Positions 8,793 to 17,379 of a DNA stretch of 64,000 nt are shown here, piece after piece (the first letter of the stretch is position 1; every line of letters starts with the position of its first letter). The notes under the pieces were generated by a model. It made no database searches and was not told the DNA's origin. It was given only the letters and a program-made list of their open reading frames with translations. Made by a program: the position numbers and the translations under genes. The DNA is from Halomonas elongata DSM 2581 (GTDB lineage Bacteria; Pseudomonadota; Gammaproteobacteria; Pseudomonadales; Halomonadaceae): contig NC_014532.2 of NCBI RefSeq assembly GCF_000196875.2, positions 1,426,001 through 1,490,000 on the forward strand, read 5' to 3'.

Positions 8793-9623
8793 TCAGGCAC
8801 TGGCGGCTTCGGTCGGCTTCGGCTTGGGCGGAAAGCGCGGCTCGAAGAGTCCCAGTTCCATGGCCTCGTGGACCATGCCCATGATGTCGCGTTCCGACAG
8901 TTCATGCAGTGTCTCCAGGCTGTCCAATACATAGTAGAGCGGCTGGAGAATGTCGATGCGATAGGGGGTGCGCAGGGCGTCCATGGGATCGAAGGGCGCG
9001 TGGACCGGCGTGTCGGACAGGGCGTGCAACGTCTCCTTGGGCGAGGAGATGATCCCGCCGCCATAGATGCGCCGGCCCTCGGCGGTGTCGACCAGCCCGA
9101 ACTCCACGGTCATCCAGTACAGGCGTGCCAGGTAGACGCGCTCCTTCGGCGTGGCATTCAGCCCCAGTCGGCCATAGGTGGCGGTGAACTCGGCGAAGGA
9201 CGGGTTGGTGAGCATCGGACAGTGGCCGAAGATCTCGTGGAAGATGTCGGGTTCCTTGAGGTAGTCCATTTCCTCGGGGGAACGGATGAAGGTAGCCACC
9301 GGAAAGCGCCGGGCGGCGAGCAGCTCGAAGAAGGTGTCGAAGGGGATCAGTGCCGGTACCTGGGCGGTTTCCCAGCCGGTGGCATCCTTGAGGACACGGT
9401 CGATGTCGGCGAGCTGGGGGACCCGGTCCCGTGGTAAGGCCAGGCGTTCGAGGCCATCCAGGTATTCCCGGCATACGCGCCCCTCCACCAGTGCGAGCTG
9501 CCGCTCCATGAGGGTCTGCCAGGTGGCGTTCTCGCGCGTCGACCAGGCGATGTAACCATCGTCGTCCGGCATGTGGACCCGGTAGCCGGTCTTGCTGGTG
9601 ATCTGGTCGTCATGTGCCTTCAT
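8793..9623 (-). CDS. phhA: Phenylalanine-4-hydroxylase
   Basis: A 276-residue monomeric bacterial aromatic amino acid hydroxylase, converting phenylalanine to tyrosine with tetrahydropterin and O2. The iron ligands are H129 and H134 in FHEIFGHCP and E174 in MTVEFGL. Bacterial enzymes lack the regulatory ACT domain of the animal forms, as here. It is the first gene of phhABC and is transcribed divergently from phhR across a 285-base gap with two TyrR-type boxes. Confidence 0.96.
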   Translation of the reverse strand: MKAHDDQITSKTGYRVHMPDDDGYIAWSTRENATWQTLMERQLALVEGRVCREYLDGLERLALPRDRVPQLADIDRVLKDATGWETAQVPALIPFDTFFELLAARRFPVATFIRSPEEMDYLKEPDIFHEIFGHCPMLTNPSFAEFTATYGRLGLNATPKERVYLARLYWMTVEFGLVDTAEGRRIYGGGIISSPKETLHALSDTPVHAPFDPMDALRTPYRIDILQPLYYVLDSLETLHELSERDIMGMVHEAMELGLFEPRFPPKPKPTEAASA

Positions 9624-9744
9624 GGGATCTCCCGTAGCGGATTGAGATTGTTGTGATCCTGGGGAATGTCTTCGAGTCTAGGAGCCCCGACACGGAGAAG
9701 GCAGTGCCGCGCGCCGCGGATGAAGGGGCCGGAAGGGCGGAAAG

Positions 9745-9762
9745 TGTAAGGAAAACGTTACG
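9745..9762. promoter_or_regulatory. PhhR/TyrR box 1, phhA-phhR gap
   Basis: TGTAAG-N6-GTTACG. This fits the TyrR box TGTAAA-N6-TTTACA, including the essential G and C separated by 14 bases. It lies about 120 bases upstream of phhA and 145 upstream of phhR. Confidence 0.65.
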
Positions 9763-9827
9763 AAGATCGGTCGGTTGGGCCATGATGGCCGGTCTGCGGG
9801 TGATACCGTGCGTTGTGGCGCCTGTTC

Positions 9828-9845
9828 TGTCACGTTATCTTGACA
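9828..9845. promoter_or_regulatory. PhhR/TyrR box 2, phhA-phhR gap
   Basis: TGTCAC-N6-TTGACA, again with a G-N14-C dyad; the symmetry extends to CTGTCA...TGACAG (9827-9846). It is nearer to phhR, so autoregulation is plausible. Confidence 0.6.
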
Positions 9846-9908
9846 GTCGAGTCACGTCGCCCTGACGGCGAATGTCGTATCCCCCGCCTTTCCATCGAAG
9901 AGACCTCC

Positions 9909-11474
9909 ATGCGCTTGAGATTTCATTGCCAGAACCGGATCGGTATCCTGCGCGATATCGTTGCCCACTTCGCCGACTATGGGCTCAACGTGGCCCATGG
10001 TGAGGTCGGCGGGGAGCATGGCAATGCTATCTATCTGCATGTCCCCAACCTGCTCAATGCCCAGCTCACCACCCTGAGGCCCGAACTGGAACGGGTGCCG
10101 GGGGTGTTCGGGGTGCGTCGCGTCAGCCTGATGCCCAGCGAGCGGCGCCATCTCGAACTCGATGCGTTGCTGTCATCGCTCTCCGATCCCGTGATGTCCA
10201 TCGACATGGAGGGACACCTGGTGGCCGCCAATCGTGCCGCGGGCCAATTGCTCGGTGTGCGTGTCGATGAAGTGCCGGGGCTGTCGTTGGATCGCTATTT
10301 GCCCGACCTGGACCTGCCGGCGCTGATCCGGCGCAACAATGCCCGGGTCAACGGGCTACGCATTCGCCTGCATGATGCCACCTACCTCGCCGATATAGCG
10401 CCGCTGCATCGCGAGAACCTCGAGGATGTGGCATCGCTGGCCGGTGCCGTGGTGACCCTGCACCGTGCCGACCGCATCGGCGAGCGCATCTATCATGTGC
10501 AGCGTCAGGAGTCGCGGGGCTTCGAGTCGTTGTTTCAGTCGAGCCCCCGGCTCGAGGCCTTGATCCGCGAGGCACGGCGCATGGCGCCACTGGATGCGCC
10601 ATTGTTGATCCAGGGCGAAACCGGTACCGGCAAGGAGCTGCTGGCGCGGGCCTGTCACCTGGCCAGCGCACGAGGGCAGTCGCCGTTCATGGCGCTGAAC
10701 TGCGCCGGCCTGCCGGAATCCATGGCCGAGACCGAACTGTTCGGTTATGCCCCGGGGGCCTTCGAGGGCGCACGCCCGGAGGGCAAGCTCGGTCTGCTGG
10801 AACTGACCGCCGGCGGCACCATCTTCCTTGATGAGGTGGGCGAGACCAGTCCGCGCATGCAGGTCAAACTGCTACGCTTTTTGCAGGACGGCGGTTTCCG
10901 GCGGGTCGGCAGCGACGAGGAGACCTATCTGGACGTGCGGGTGATCTGTGCCACCCAGCAGGACTTGCCCAGCCTGTGTGGCGAGGGACGGTTTCGTCAG
11001 GATCTGTACCACCGCCTCAATGTGCTGACGCTGACGGTTCCTCCCTTGCGCGATTGCCTGGATGGCATCGAGGCCCTGGCCGGACATTTCATCGACCGCG
11101 CCGCCCGGCAGATCGGCTGCCCCTTGCCGGGCCTGTCGCCGGCTGCGGTGGCCAGGCTCTGCGCCTATCACTGGCCGGGCAATGTGCGCCAACTGGAGAA
11201 CGTGCTCTTCCAGGCCGTCTCGCTGTGCGAGGGCGGGACCATCGAGCCCGGTCACTTGCGTCTTCCCGATGTCGGGCAGGCGCCGGGCCTGGCCGGCATC
11301 GACCTGGATGGCTCGCTGGCCGATATCCTCGGCGAGGTCGAGCGCCGGGTGTTGACCACGCTTTATCCTCAGAATCCGTCGAGTCGGCAACTGGCGAAGC
11401 GCCTGGGAGTCTCGCACACCACCATCGCCAACAAGCTCAAGCGTCACGGCATCGGCGGGGGAGACGAGGCATGA
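9909..11474 (+). CDS. phhR: TyrR/PhhR family aromatic amino acid regulator
   Basis: A 521-residue regulator with an N-terminal ACT domain (MRLRFHCQNRIGILRDIV, about 1-75), a PAS domain (about 78-185), an AAA+ domain (Walker A GETGTGKE near 236) and a C-terminal Fis-type helix-turn-helix (SRQLAKRLGVSHTTIANKLKR). The sigma-54 contact loop reads GAFEGA rather than GAFTGA, as expected for TyrR-type proteins that do not all depend on sigma-54. The start at 9909 opens the ACT domain; the frame extends upstream to 9813 without a family match. It is divergent from phhABC, which it probably activates, and its stop overlaps the next gene by four bases (ATGA). Confidence 0.92.
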   Translation: MRLRFHCQNRIGILRDIVAHFADYGLNVAHGEVGGEHGNAIYLHVPNLLNAQLTTLRPELERVPGVFGVRRVSLMPSERRHLELDALLSSLSDPVMSIDMEGHLVAANRAAGQLLGVRVDEVPGLSLDRYLPDLDLPALIRRNNARVNGLRIRLHDATYLADIAPLHRENLEDVASLAGAVVTLHRADRIGERIYHVQRQESRGFESLFQSSPRLEALIREARRMAPLDAPLLIQGETGTGKELLARACHLASARGQSPFMALNCAGLPESMAETELFGYAPGAFEGARPEGKLGLLELTAGGTIFLDEVGETSPRMQVKLLRFLQDGGFRRVGSDEETYLDVRVICATQQDLPSLCGEGRFRQDLYHRLNVLTLTVPPLRDCLDGIEALAGHFIDRAARQIGCPLPGLSPAAVARLCAYHWPGNVRQLENVLFQAVSLCEGGTIEPGHLRLPDVGQAPGLAGIDLDGSLADILGEVERRVLTTLYPQNPSSRQLAKRLGVSHTTIANKLKRHGIGGGDEA

Positions 11475-12085
11475 ATGTCGTTCAGCGGGGGCGGCTGCCC
11501 CTGTGGCTGAAGGTGGCCTTCACGCTGTGGATTTTATTCTGGGCCCCGGCGGTGGCCACCCAGGTCGGCATCCAGAATTATCTCTGGTTGTGCAATCTGG
11601 CCAACTTCCTGCTGCTGGCGGGCCTTTGGGCCGAGAGCCGGCTGATCATCTCCATGCAATGGCTGGCCACTGCCCTGGTGGGCAGTCTCTGGGCGCTGGA
11701 TGCAGGCGTCGCCTGGGTATCCGGATGGCATCCCATCGGCGGCACCGAGTACATGTTCGACGTGAACTCGCCTCTGGGCGTGCGGCTATTGTCGCTCTAC
11801 CATCTGATTCTGCCGCTGGTCGCCGGCGTCGGTGTGGCGCGTCTGGGCTATGCGCCCCGGGCGCTGGTCTGGCAGACCTTACTGACCTGGCTGGCTGTGC
11901 CGGCCGCTTTCCTGCTGACCGAACCCTGGCGCAACGTCAACTGGGTGCATGGGCCCTTCGGGGCGCCGCAGAACCTGCTCGATCCCGTCGTCTACCTGAT
12001 CGGCCTGATGCTGGCCTGGCCCCTGCTGCTGTATCTGCCCGTTCATCTGGTCACGCGATGGCTGAGTCGCCGCACGCGTCGATGA
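11471..12085 (+). CDS. Uncharacterised six-helix membrane protein
   Basis: A 204-residue hydrophobic protein with about six predicted membrane segments and a basic C-terminus (LSRRTRR). I do not recognise the family. Its ATG overlaps the phhR stop (ATGA at 11471-11474), so it is very probably cotranslated with phhR, which hints at a link to aromatic amino acids without showing one. Its end lies only three bases from the terminal copy of the cfa 3'-end repeat on the opposite strand. Confidence 0.7.
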   Translation: MNVVQRGRLPLWLKVAFTLWILFWAPAVATQVGIQNYLWLCNLANFLLLAGLWAESRLIISMQWLATALVGSLWALDAGVAWVSGWHPIGGTEYMFDVNSPLGVRLLSLYHLILPLVAGVGVARLGYAPRALVWQTLLTWLAVPAAFLLTEPWRNVNWVHGPFGAPQNLLDPVVYLIGLMLAWPLLLYLPVHLVTRWLSRRTRR

Positions 12086-12089
12086 AGGC

Positions 12090-12368
12090 TCAGCGCGGCG
12101 CGTCGTAGCGGCCATCGCGGCGGTGTGAATAGACGACCTGCCAGAGTTGCAGATCCCGGGCCCGGAAGGCGCCGGCGCAGACCGAGAGGTAATAGCGGAA
12201 CATTCGGCGCGTCCGCTCGTTGTAGCGGTCGGCGATCTCGTGCCAATGAGCGTCGAAATTCGCCAGCCAGGCCATCAGGGTACGGTCATAGTCGGCCCGG
12301 GGTTGTGAGAGGGCCAATCTCCATCTCGCGTTTCCATCTTGCTCAGCGCGGCGCGTCGTAGCGGCCAT
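12090..12368 (-). pseudogene. Second extra copy of the cfa C-terminal end (distal)
   Basis: A 92-codon frame whose last 68 residues (from ADYDRTLMAWLANF to GRYDAPR) are identical to the C-terminus of the intact Cfa at 12596-13747. The first 24 residues come from out-of-frame reading of the previous copy's end plus the linker. Because 253 is not a multiple of three, each copy starts in a new frame at an ATG 26 bases before the previous stop, which could allow translational reinitiation. No Shine-Dalgarno is visible. It lacks the SAM-binding domain, so it cannot be an enzyme by itself. Most likely a duplication remnant. Confidence 0.75.
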
Positions 12369-12621
12369 CGCGGCGGTGTGAATAGACGACCTGCCAGAGT
12401 TGCAGATCCCGGGCTCGGAAGGCGCCGGCGCAGACCGAGAGGTAATAGCGGAACATCCGGCGAGTCCGCTCGTTGTAGCGGTCGGCGATCTCGTGCCAAT
12501 GAGCGTCGAAATTCGCCAGCCAGGCCATCAGGGTACGGTCATAGTCGGCCCGGGGTTGTGAGAGGGCCAGTCTCCATCTCGCGTTTCCATTTCGCTCAGC
12601 GCGGCGCGTCGTAACGGCCAT
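12343..12621 (-). pseudogene. First extra copy of the cfa C-terminal end (proximal)
   Basis: A 92-codon frame that begins inside the last 26 bases of the intact cfa, in another frame, and ends with the same 68 residues as Cfa. Its N-terminus (MAVTTRRAERNGNARW) differs from the distal copy by three substitutions, whereas the cfa-derived part is identical in protein sequence. It has no recognisable ribosome site; expression would need coupling to the cfa stop codon. Likely a non-functional duplication, though the all-synonymous divergence is unusual for neutral decay. Confidence 0.75.
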
Positions 12622-13747
12622 CGCGGCGGTGCGAATAGACGACCTGCCAGAGCTGCAGATCCCGGGCCCGGAAGGCGCCGGCGCAGACCGAGAGGTAATA
12701 GCGGAACATTCGGCGAGTCCGCTCGTTGTAGCGGTCGGCGATCTCGTGCCAATGGGCGTCGAAATTCGCCAGCCAGGCCATCAGGGTGCGATCGTAGTCG
12801 GCGCCGAAGTTCTGCCAATCTTCCATCAGCAACTTGCCTTCGCTGGCATCGGCGATGTGCCTGATCGACGGCAGGATGCCATTGGGAAAGATGTAGCGGT
12901 GAATCCAGGGATCGGCGCCGATGTCCGAGGTGTTGGAGCCGATGGTATGGAGCACGAAGAGGCCATCTTTCGCCAGCAGGCGTTGCACGGTGTCGAAATA
13001 GGTGGCGTAGTTGCGGTGCCCGACGTGTTCGAACATGCCGATGGAAACGATGCGATCGAAGCTTCCTTCCAGGTCACGGTAGTCCTCGAGCAGGATCTCG
13101 ACGGGCAGTCCTTCGCAGCGCTGCCGGGCCAATTCGGCCTGTTCGCGGGAGATGGTGATGCCGGTGACTTCGACGCCGTAATGGCGCGCGGCGTGTTCGG
13201 CGAAGCTGCCCCAACCACAGCCGATATCCAGCACGCGCATCCCGGGGCGCAGGTCCAGCTTGCGGCAGGCCAGGTCGAGTTTGGCCACCTGGGCCTCGTG
13301 CAGATTGTTCGCGTTCTTCCAGTAACCGCAGGAATAACACATGGTCTCGTCGAGCATGCGCTGGAAGAGGTCGTTGCCGAGGTCGTAGTGGGCCTCGCCG
13401 ACGATGTAGGCCCTGGCGCGACTCTGCAGGTTCACCAGTCCCGATTGCAGGCGGTACTTCAAGCGTTCCGAGCGCGACTTGGCATGCTCGCCCAGCCCGT
13501 GGCGCAGCATCAGGTGGGCCATTTCATCGATGCGTTTGCACTCCCACCAGCCATCCATGTAGGACTCTCCCAGTCCCAGGGTGCCCTGGCGCAGAACTCG
13601 CGAGAAGAAATCAGGGTGGTAGACCTGGATATCCTGAGGCGAGCTACCATTCAGGGTGACGCCGGAGCCGTCCAGCAGTTTCTCTACGGTATGGCGGGCC
13701 CGTGTATCGGGCAGGGCTACGGGGCCGAGATGCGGTTCACTGGTCAT
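12596..13747 (-). CDS. cfa: Cyclopropane-fatty-acyl-phospholipid synthase family protein
   Basis: A 383-residue SAM-dependent methyltransferase that adds a methylene bridge to unsaturated acyl chains of membrane phospholipids. The SAM-binding motif VLDIGCGWGSFAEHAA is followed by GVEVTGITIS, a FDRIVSIGMFEHVG block and HTIGSNTSDIGADPWIHRYIFPNG, all typical of Cfa. The start is supported by AGGAGG just upstream of 13747. The normal stop lies at the start of a tandem triplication of the gene's 3' end, so the enzyme itself is intact. It is divergent from the thiamine-binding-like gene. Confidence 0.93.
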   Translation of the reverse strand: MTSEPHLGPVALPDTRARHTVEKLLDGSGVTLNGSSPQDIQVYHPDFFSRVLRQGTLGLGESYMDGWWECKRIDEMAHLMLRHGLGEHAKSRSERLKYRLQSGLVNLQSRARAYIVGEAHYDLGNDLFQRMLDETMCYSCGYWKNANNLHEAQVAKLDLACRKLDLRPGMRVLDIGCGWGSFAEHAARHYGVEVTGITISREQAELARQRCEGLPVEILLEDYRDLEGSFDRIVSIGMFEHVGHRNYATYFDTVQRLLAKDGLFVLHTIGSNTSDIGADPWIHRYIFPNGILPSIRHIADASEGKLLMEDWQNFGADYDRTLMAWLANFDAHWHEIADRYNERTRRMFRYYLSVCAGAFRARDLQLWQVVYSHRRDGRYDAPR

Positions 13748-13912
13748 GGAGTCCTCCTGGTCCTTCAGACGCGCATGGGAAGAAAGTGTGACGAGCTGGC
13801 GTGCTGGATGGGGTACTGGTCCAATGAAGCCCTGTTATAAGTACTGAGCGTAGACCAAGCCCAATTGTTCTTGGTAATCAACCCTTTTGACATTCTATAT
13901 GAGGGAGTTCCG

Positions 13913-14221
13913 ATGAATGTGATCATCGATATCTGTGTGGTGCCCATCGGGGTCGGCGTTTCGGTATCCGCTCATGTCGCGGCTTGCCAGGAGGTCATCC
14001 GTGAGGCAGGTCTCGAGCATCGCATGCATGCGTACGGTACCAATGTCGAAGGCCCCTGGGACGATGTCATGGCGGCGGTCAAGCGCTGTCACGAGGTCGT
14101 CCATGAAATGGGGGCGCCGCGTATCACCACGACGATAAAGATTAGCACGCGAACGGATCGTGTGCAGCATATGGACGAGAAAGTCGCGAGCGTGACCGAT
14201 CGGCTCGATGGCAAGCCGTGA
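13913..14221 (+). CDS. Thiamine-binding protein, MTH1187/UPF0045 family
   Basis: A 102-residue protein of the small YqgV/MTH1187 ferredoxin-like family, some members of which bind thiamine. Visible family features are the opening strand MNVIIDICVVPIGVG, the HAYGTNVEGPWDDVMAAVKRCHE block and the RITTTIKISTRTDR strand. The ATG at 13913 follows GAGGGA at a good distance. It is transcribed alone and divergently from cfa. Its role in the cell is unknown; thiamine or thiamine-salvage binding is a family-level suggestion only. Confidence 0.8.
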   Translation: MNVIIDICVVPIGVGVSVSAHVAACQEVIREAGLEHRMHAYGTNVEGPWDDVMAAVKRCHEVVHEMGAPRITTTIKISTRTDRVQHMDEKVASVTDRLDGKP

Positions 14222-14233
14222 GGATGGCATGGG

Positions 14234-14251
14234 TGTCAGCTTGACGTGACG
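14234..14251. promoter_or_regulatory. Possible weak PhhR/TyrR box upstream of hpd
   Basis: TGTCAG-N6-GTGACG with the G-N14-C dyad. It is centred 21 bases (two helical turns) from a better box at 14255-14272, a strong/weak pairing known for TyrR. Confidence 0.4.
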
Positions 14252-14254
14252 CGC

Positions 14255-14272
14255 TGTCAATATTTCGTTACG
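14255..14272. promoter_or_regulatory. PhhR/TyrR box upstream of hpd
   Basis: TGTCAA-N6-GTTACG with the G-N14-C dyad. The right half is identical to that of the box at 9745-9762. It lies about 190 bases upstream of hpd. Confidence 0.6.
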
Positions 14273-14463
14273 CCTGGGATGAGCGCAGTGGGGCACAGAG
14301 GGCCCCGTCACGCAGGCTTTACACCAAGGGGAGGGGAAGGGCGTGTGGGACCGGTCGATGCCGGTGGTTCAGGCGTTCCGGCACTGTCGCGGGAGCACTA
14401 GGCTGGATGCATCTCAGGGCCGAGCGCCCGGTATCACAACCACAACCGAGATCGGAGGATGCA

Positions 14464-15564
14464 ATGAACGCTCCCGCCAAGACGCCCCGCACCATCAGCG
14501 AGACCAATCCCATCGGGACCGATGGCTTCGAATTCGTCGAATACACCGCACCCACCGCGGAGGGCATCGAGGCCCTGCGTTCCCTGTTCCTGACCCTGGG
14601 GTTCACCGAAACGCGCCGCCACCGTTCCAAGGCGGTGAGTCTCTTTCAGCAGGAGAACATCAATTTCGTGCTGAATGCCGAACCCGATAGCCACGCCGCC
14701 GAATTCGCGGCCAAGCATGGACCCTCGGCCTGTGCCATGGCCTGGCGGGTTGCCGATGCCAAACTGGCCTTCGAGCATGCCGTCGAGGCCGGTGCCAAGG
14801 CCGTTGAGTCCCAGGTGGGTCCCGGCGAGGTAGGGATTCCGGCCGTCGAGGGCATCGGTGGCTCCTTGCTGTATTTCGTCGATCACCAGGTGGATGGCGA
14901 AGGGCGCACCATCTATGACATCGATTTCGAGCCGATTCCGGGGACGAGTGCCAGTGACAACAGCGCCGGCCTGCAGGTGCTGGACCACCTGACGCACAAT
15001 GTCGACCGGGGACAGATGAATGTCTGGGCGGATTTCTACACGCGCCTGGCCAACTTCCGCGAGATCCGTTACTTCGATATCGAAGGCAAGAAGACCGGCC
15101 TGCATTCCCGGGCGATGACGGCGCCCTGCGGCAAGATGCACATTCCGATCAACGAATCCGCCGACGACACTTCCCAGATCGCCGAATTCCTGCGCGAGTA
15201 CAATGGCGAGGGCATTCAGCACCTGGCCATGGCCACCGACGACATCTATGCCACGGTGCGAGCGCTCAAGGCCAATGGCATCACTTTCATGACCACGCCG
15301 GACACCTATTACGAGAAGGTCAACGCCAGGGTGCCCAATCATGAGGAGAATCTCGAGGAGCTGCGTGAACTGAATCTGCTGGTGGATGGCGGTCCCGAGC
15401 AGGGCGTGTTGCTGCAGATCTTCACCGAGACCGTGATCGGCCCGATCTTCTTCGAGATCATCCAGCGCAAGGGCAACGACGGTTTCGGCGAAGGCAACTT
15501 CAAGGCGTTGTTCGAATCCATCGAGGAAGACCAGATTCGCCGTGGCGTGCTCAACGACGACTGA
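14464..15564 (+). CDS. hpd: 4-hydroxyphenylpyruvate dioxygenase
   Basis: A 366-residue non-heme iron enzyme converting 4-hydroxyphenylpyruvate to homogentisate, the step after PhhC. It is a tandem vicinal-oxygen-chelate fold; the iron ligands are H175 (LDHLTHN), H253 (IQHLAMAT) and E331 (IFFEIIQRKG). The ATG at 14464 follows CGGAGG; an upstream in-frame ATG at 14407 is less likely. It lies alone between two regulatory gaps. No homogentisate dioxygenase or fumarylacetoacetase gene is in this window, so the rest of the pathway must be elsewhere or absent. Confidence 0.95.
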   Translation: MNAPAKTPRTISETNPIGTDGFEFVEYTAPTAEGIEALRSLFLTLGFTETRRHRSKAVSLFQQENINFVLNAEPDSHAAEFAAKHGPSACAMAWRVADAKLAFEHAVEAGAKAVESQVGPGEVGIPAVEGIGGSLLYFVDHQVDGEGRTIYDIDFEPIPGTSASDNSAGLQVLDHLTHNVDRGQMNVWADFYTRLANFREIRYFDIEGKKTGLHSRAMTAPCGKMHIPINESADDTSQIAEFLREYNGEGIQHLAMATDDIYATVRALKANGITFMTTPDTYYEKVNARVPNHEENLEELRELNLLVDGGPEQGVLLQIFTETVIGPIFFEIIQRKGNDGFGEGNFKALFESIEEDQIRRGVLNDD

Positions 15565-15580
15565 CCCGTGAGCCGCGATG

Positions 15581-15603
15581 CCCCCGCCACCCTCTGGCGG
15601 GGG
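15581..15603. terminator. Hairpin downstream of hpd
   Basis: 9-bp GC stem (15581-15589 with 15595-15603) and a 5-nt loop, 17 bases after the hpd stop. It lacks a T-tract. Confidence 0.6.
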
Positions 15604-15752
15604 TGGGCTAGAGGCACATGCAACAACAATACGTCGCCTCTCTGCCCAATCACGACAAAATCCGTCACAATATCGCCGCTGCAATCTGCCATGTCGCGTA
15701 ATGGGCGACAACAGTGACGGGTAAAACAAGAGTTCCGTGATCCTGGTGTAAC

Positions 15753-17213
15753 ATGACAAAGACTGAACGACCCCGTACCCAGTGGCTCGGCCGCTGGGGC
15801 TTCGTCCTGGCGGCTACCGGCTCAGCGGTCGGCCTGGGCAATGTCTGGAAATTCCCCTACATGACCGGTGAGTACGGAGGTGCTGCCTTTGTGCTCGTCT
15901 ACCTGGTCTGCATCCTGTCGGTGGGCGTGCCGGTGATGATGACCGAAATCGCTCTCGGGCGCCGCGGTCGTGGTAGTCCTATCGACGCCATTCGTCGCAT
16001 GGCCAACGAATCGGGCCGCTCGTCGGCCTGGTCGCTGCTCGGCTGGATGGCGATGCTGTGTGGTTTCATGATCCTGTGCTTCTACGTGGTGGTGGCCGGC
16101 TGGTCCTTCGCCTATCTGTGGAAGATGATCAGTGGTGGCCTGGCTGGATCCAGTGTCGACGACATGGCTGCCATCTTCTCTGCCAACAACGCCAACCCCT
16201 GGAGTCTCGGTGCCTGGAGCACGCTGGTGGCGGTGACCACCATGGTGATCGTCGGCAAGGGGGTCCAGTCCGGTATCGAGAAGAGCGTCAGCTGGATGAT
16301 GCCGGGCATGGTCATCATGCTGGTCATCATGATCGGCTATGGCGCCTTCTCGGGAGGCTTCGTCGAGGCGCTGGACTTCCTGTTCGCCTTCAATGCCGCG
16401 AGCTTTACCAGCGAGGGCATGCTGGCGGCCATGGGGCACGCCTTCTTCACCCTGTCGCTCGCATCGGGCGCTATCCTGACCTATGGCAGCTACCTGCCGC
16501 GGGGCGCCTCCATCGGTCGCACCACCCTGACCGTGGCGGTGGCCGACACCCTGGTGGCGTTGATGGCGGGGCTGGCGATCTTCCCGGTGATATTTGCCAA
16601 CGGCATGGAGCCGGGCAGCGGCCCCGGGCTGATCTTCATGAGCCTGCCGCTGGCGTTCCAGGCGATGCCGCTGGGCACCCTGTTCGGTATCCTGTTCTTC
16701 GTGATGCTGTCCATGGCGGCGCTGACCTCGTCGATCTCCATGGTCGAGGCCACCGTCTCCTGGCTCACCGACAACAAGGGACTCAGCCGTCGTGCGGCGT
16801 CCTGGGGTGCCGGCATCGTGCTCTGGGTGATCAGCACGCTGGCGATGCTGTCGTTCAACGTCGGTGCCGACTGGACGCTGCTCGGTAAGCATTTCTTCGA
16901 CTGGCTGGACTTCCTGACGTCGCGCTTGATGATGCCGCTGGGTGGCCTGGGCATGGCGCTGCTCGCCGGCTTTGTGCTCAAGAGCGAGTCGCTTCGCGAG
17001 GAACTCGGCCTGTCACCGCTGGCCCATGGGCTGTGGCTGTTCATGGTGCGCTATGTGAGTCCACTGGCTATCCTGCTGATCTTCGTCGATGCCCTGGGTT
17101 GGCTCGAGATCGACTTCGCCGCGCAATGGCCCTGGCTGGTGCTGGTGCTGGCTGTCGTCACCCTGGCCGGCGAGCTGGCCCGTCCGGGACTCAAGCGTGC
17201 CTTCTGCCCCTGA
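15753..17213 (+). CDS. Sodium-dependent transporter, SNF/NSS family
   Basis: A 486-residue secondary transporter with about eleven to twelve helices, importing an amino acid or amine with Na+. The helix 1 signature GSAVGLGNVWKFPYMTGEYGGAAF contains the unwound Na+/substrate site typical of LeuT-type proteins, and FFTLSLASGAILTYGSYLP matches the helix 6 region. Next to hpd and the phh genes, an aromatic amino acid is a reasonable substrate guess, since bacterial SNF transporters of tyrosine and tryptophan are known. That is context, not proof. The start lacks a strong ribosome site. Confidence 0.88.
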   Translation: MTKTERPRTQWLGRWGFVLAATGSAVGLGNVWKFPYMTGEYGGAAFVLVYLVCILSVGVPVMMTEIALGRRGRGSPIDAIRRMANESGRSSAWSLLGWMAMLCGFMILCFYVVVAGWSFAYLWKMISGGLAGSSVDDMAAIFSANNANPWSLGAWSTLVAVTTMVIVGKGVQSGIEKSVSWMMPGMVIMLVIMIGYGAFSGGFVEALDFLFAFNAASFTSEGMLAAMGHAFFTLSLASGAILTYGSYLPRGASIGRTTLTVAVADTLVALMAGLAIFPVIFANGMEPGSGPGLIFMSLPLAFQAMPLGTLFGILFFVMLSMAALTSSISMVEATVSWLTDNKGLSRRAASWGAGIVLWVISTLAMLSFNVGADWTLLGKHFFDWLDFLTSRLMMPLGGLGMALLAGFVLKSESLREELGLSPLAHGLWLFMVRYVSPLAILLIFVDALGWLEIDFAAQWPWLVLVLAVVTLAGELARPGLKRAFCP

Positions 17214-17237
17214 CGATCGAGCATTGCCAACCTCTGT

Positions 17238-17266
17238 ACATCGCCCCCGCAAAGCGGGGGCGATGT
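17238..17266. terminator. Terminator of the SNF transporter gene
   Basis: Perfect 13-bp stem (17238-17250 with 17254-17266) and a 3-nt loop, followed by CATTTCGG. Confidence 0.8.
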
Positions 17267-17379
17267 CATTTCGGCCCCATCATTTGGTTATATGCTTGCG
17301 TTGCCTCGTTCGTGGTAATTGTCGCACTTTTTAATTACTTTATTGCATATAGAATTTTTCAATCCAGGAATTGTGGAAT

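Larger units (their letters stand above)
12088..12804. repeat. Three tandem copies of the 3' end of cfa, 253-bp period
   Basis: GCTCAGCGCGG recurs at 12088, 12341 and 12594, exactly 253 bases apart. The unit nearest cfa (12594 to about 12804) is the real gene end. The two outer units repeat the last 68 codons and stop, then add a linker of about 44 bases (CGGGGTTGTGAGAGGGCC...) that is absent from the intact gene. The outer units differ from each other at about 3 positions in the shared part and from the gene at about 8-9. All of these are synonymous in the cfa frame. Confidence 0.93.

Noticed and set aside
10756..10773. PhhR as a classical sigma-54 activator
   Set aside because: The contact loop reads GAFEGA, not GAFTGA, as in TyrR-type proteins; sigma-54 dependence cannot be claimed.
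11879..12115. A small minus-strand frame running past the end of the membrane protein gene
   Set aside because: It is antisense to the membrane protein gene and lies in part in the distal cfa repeat; nothing supports it as a gene.
15692..15710. PhhR box upstream of the SNF transporter (TGTCGC-N7-GCGACA)
   Set aside because: A good dyad, but the spacer is seven, giving G-N15-C rather than G-N14-C, so it does not meet the TyrR box rule.
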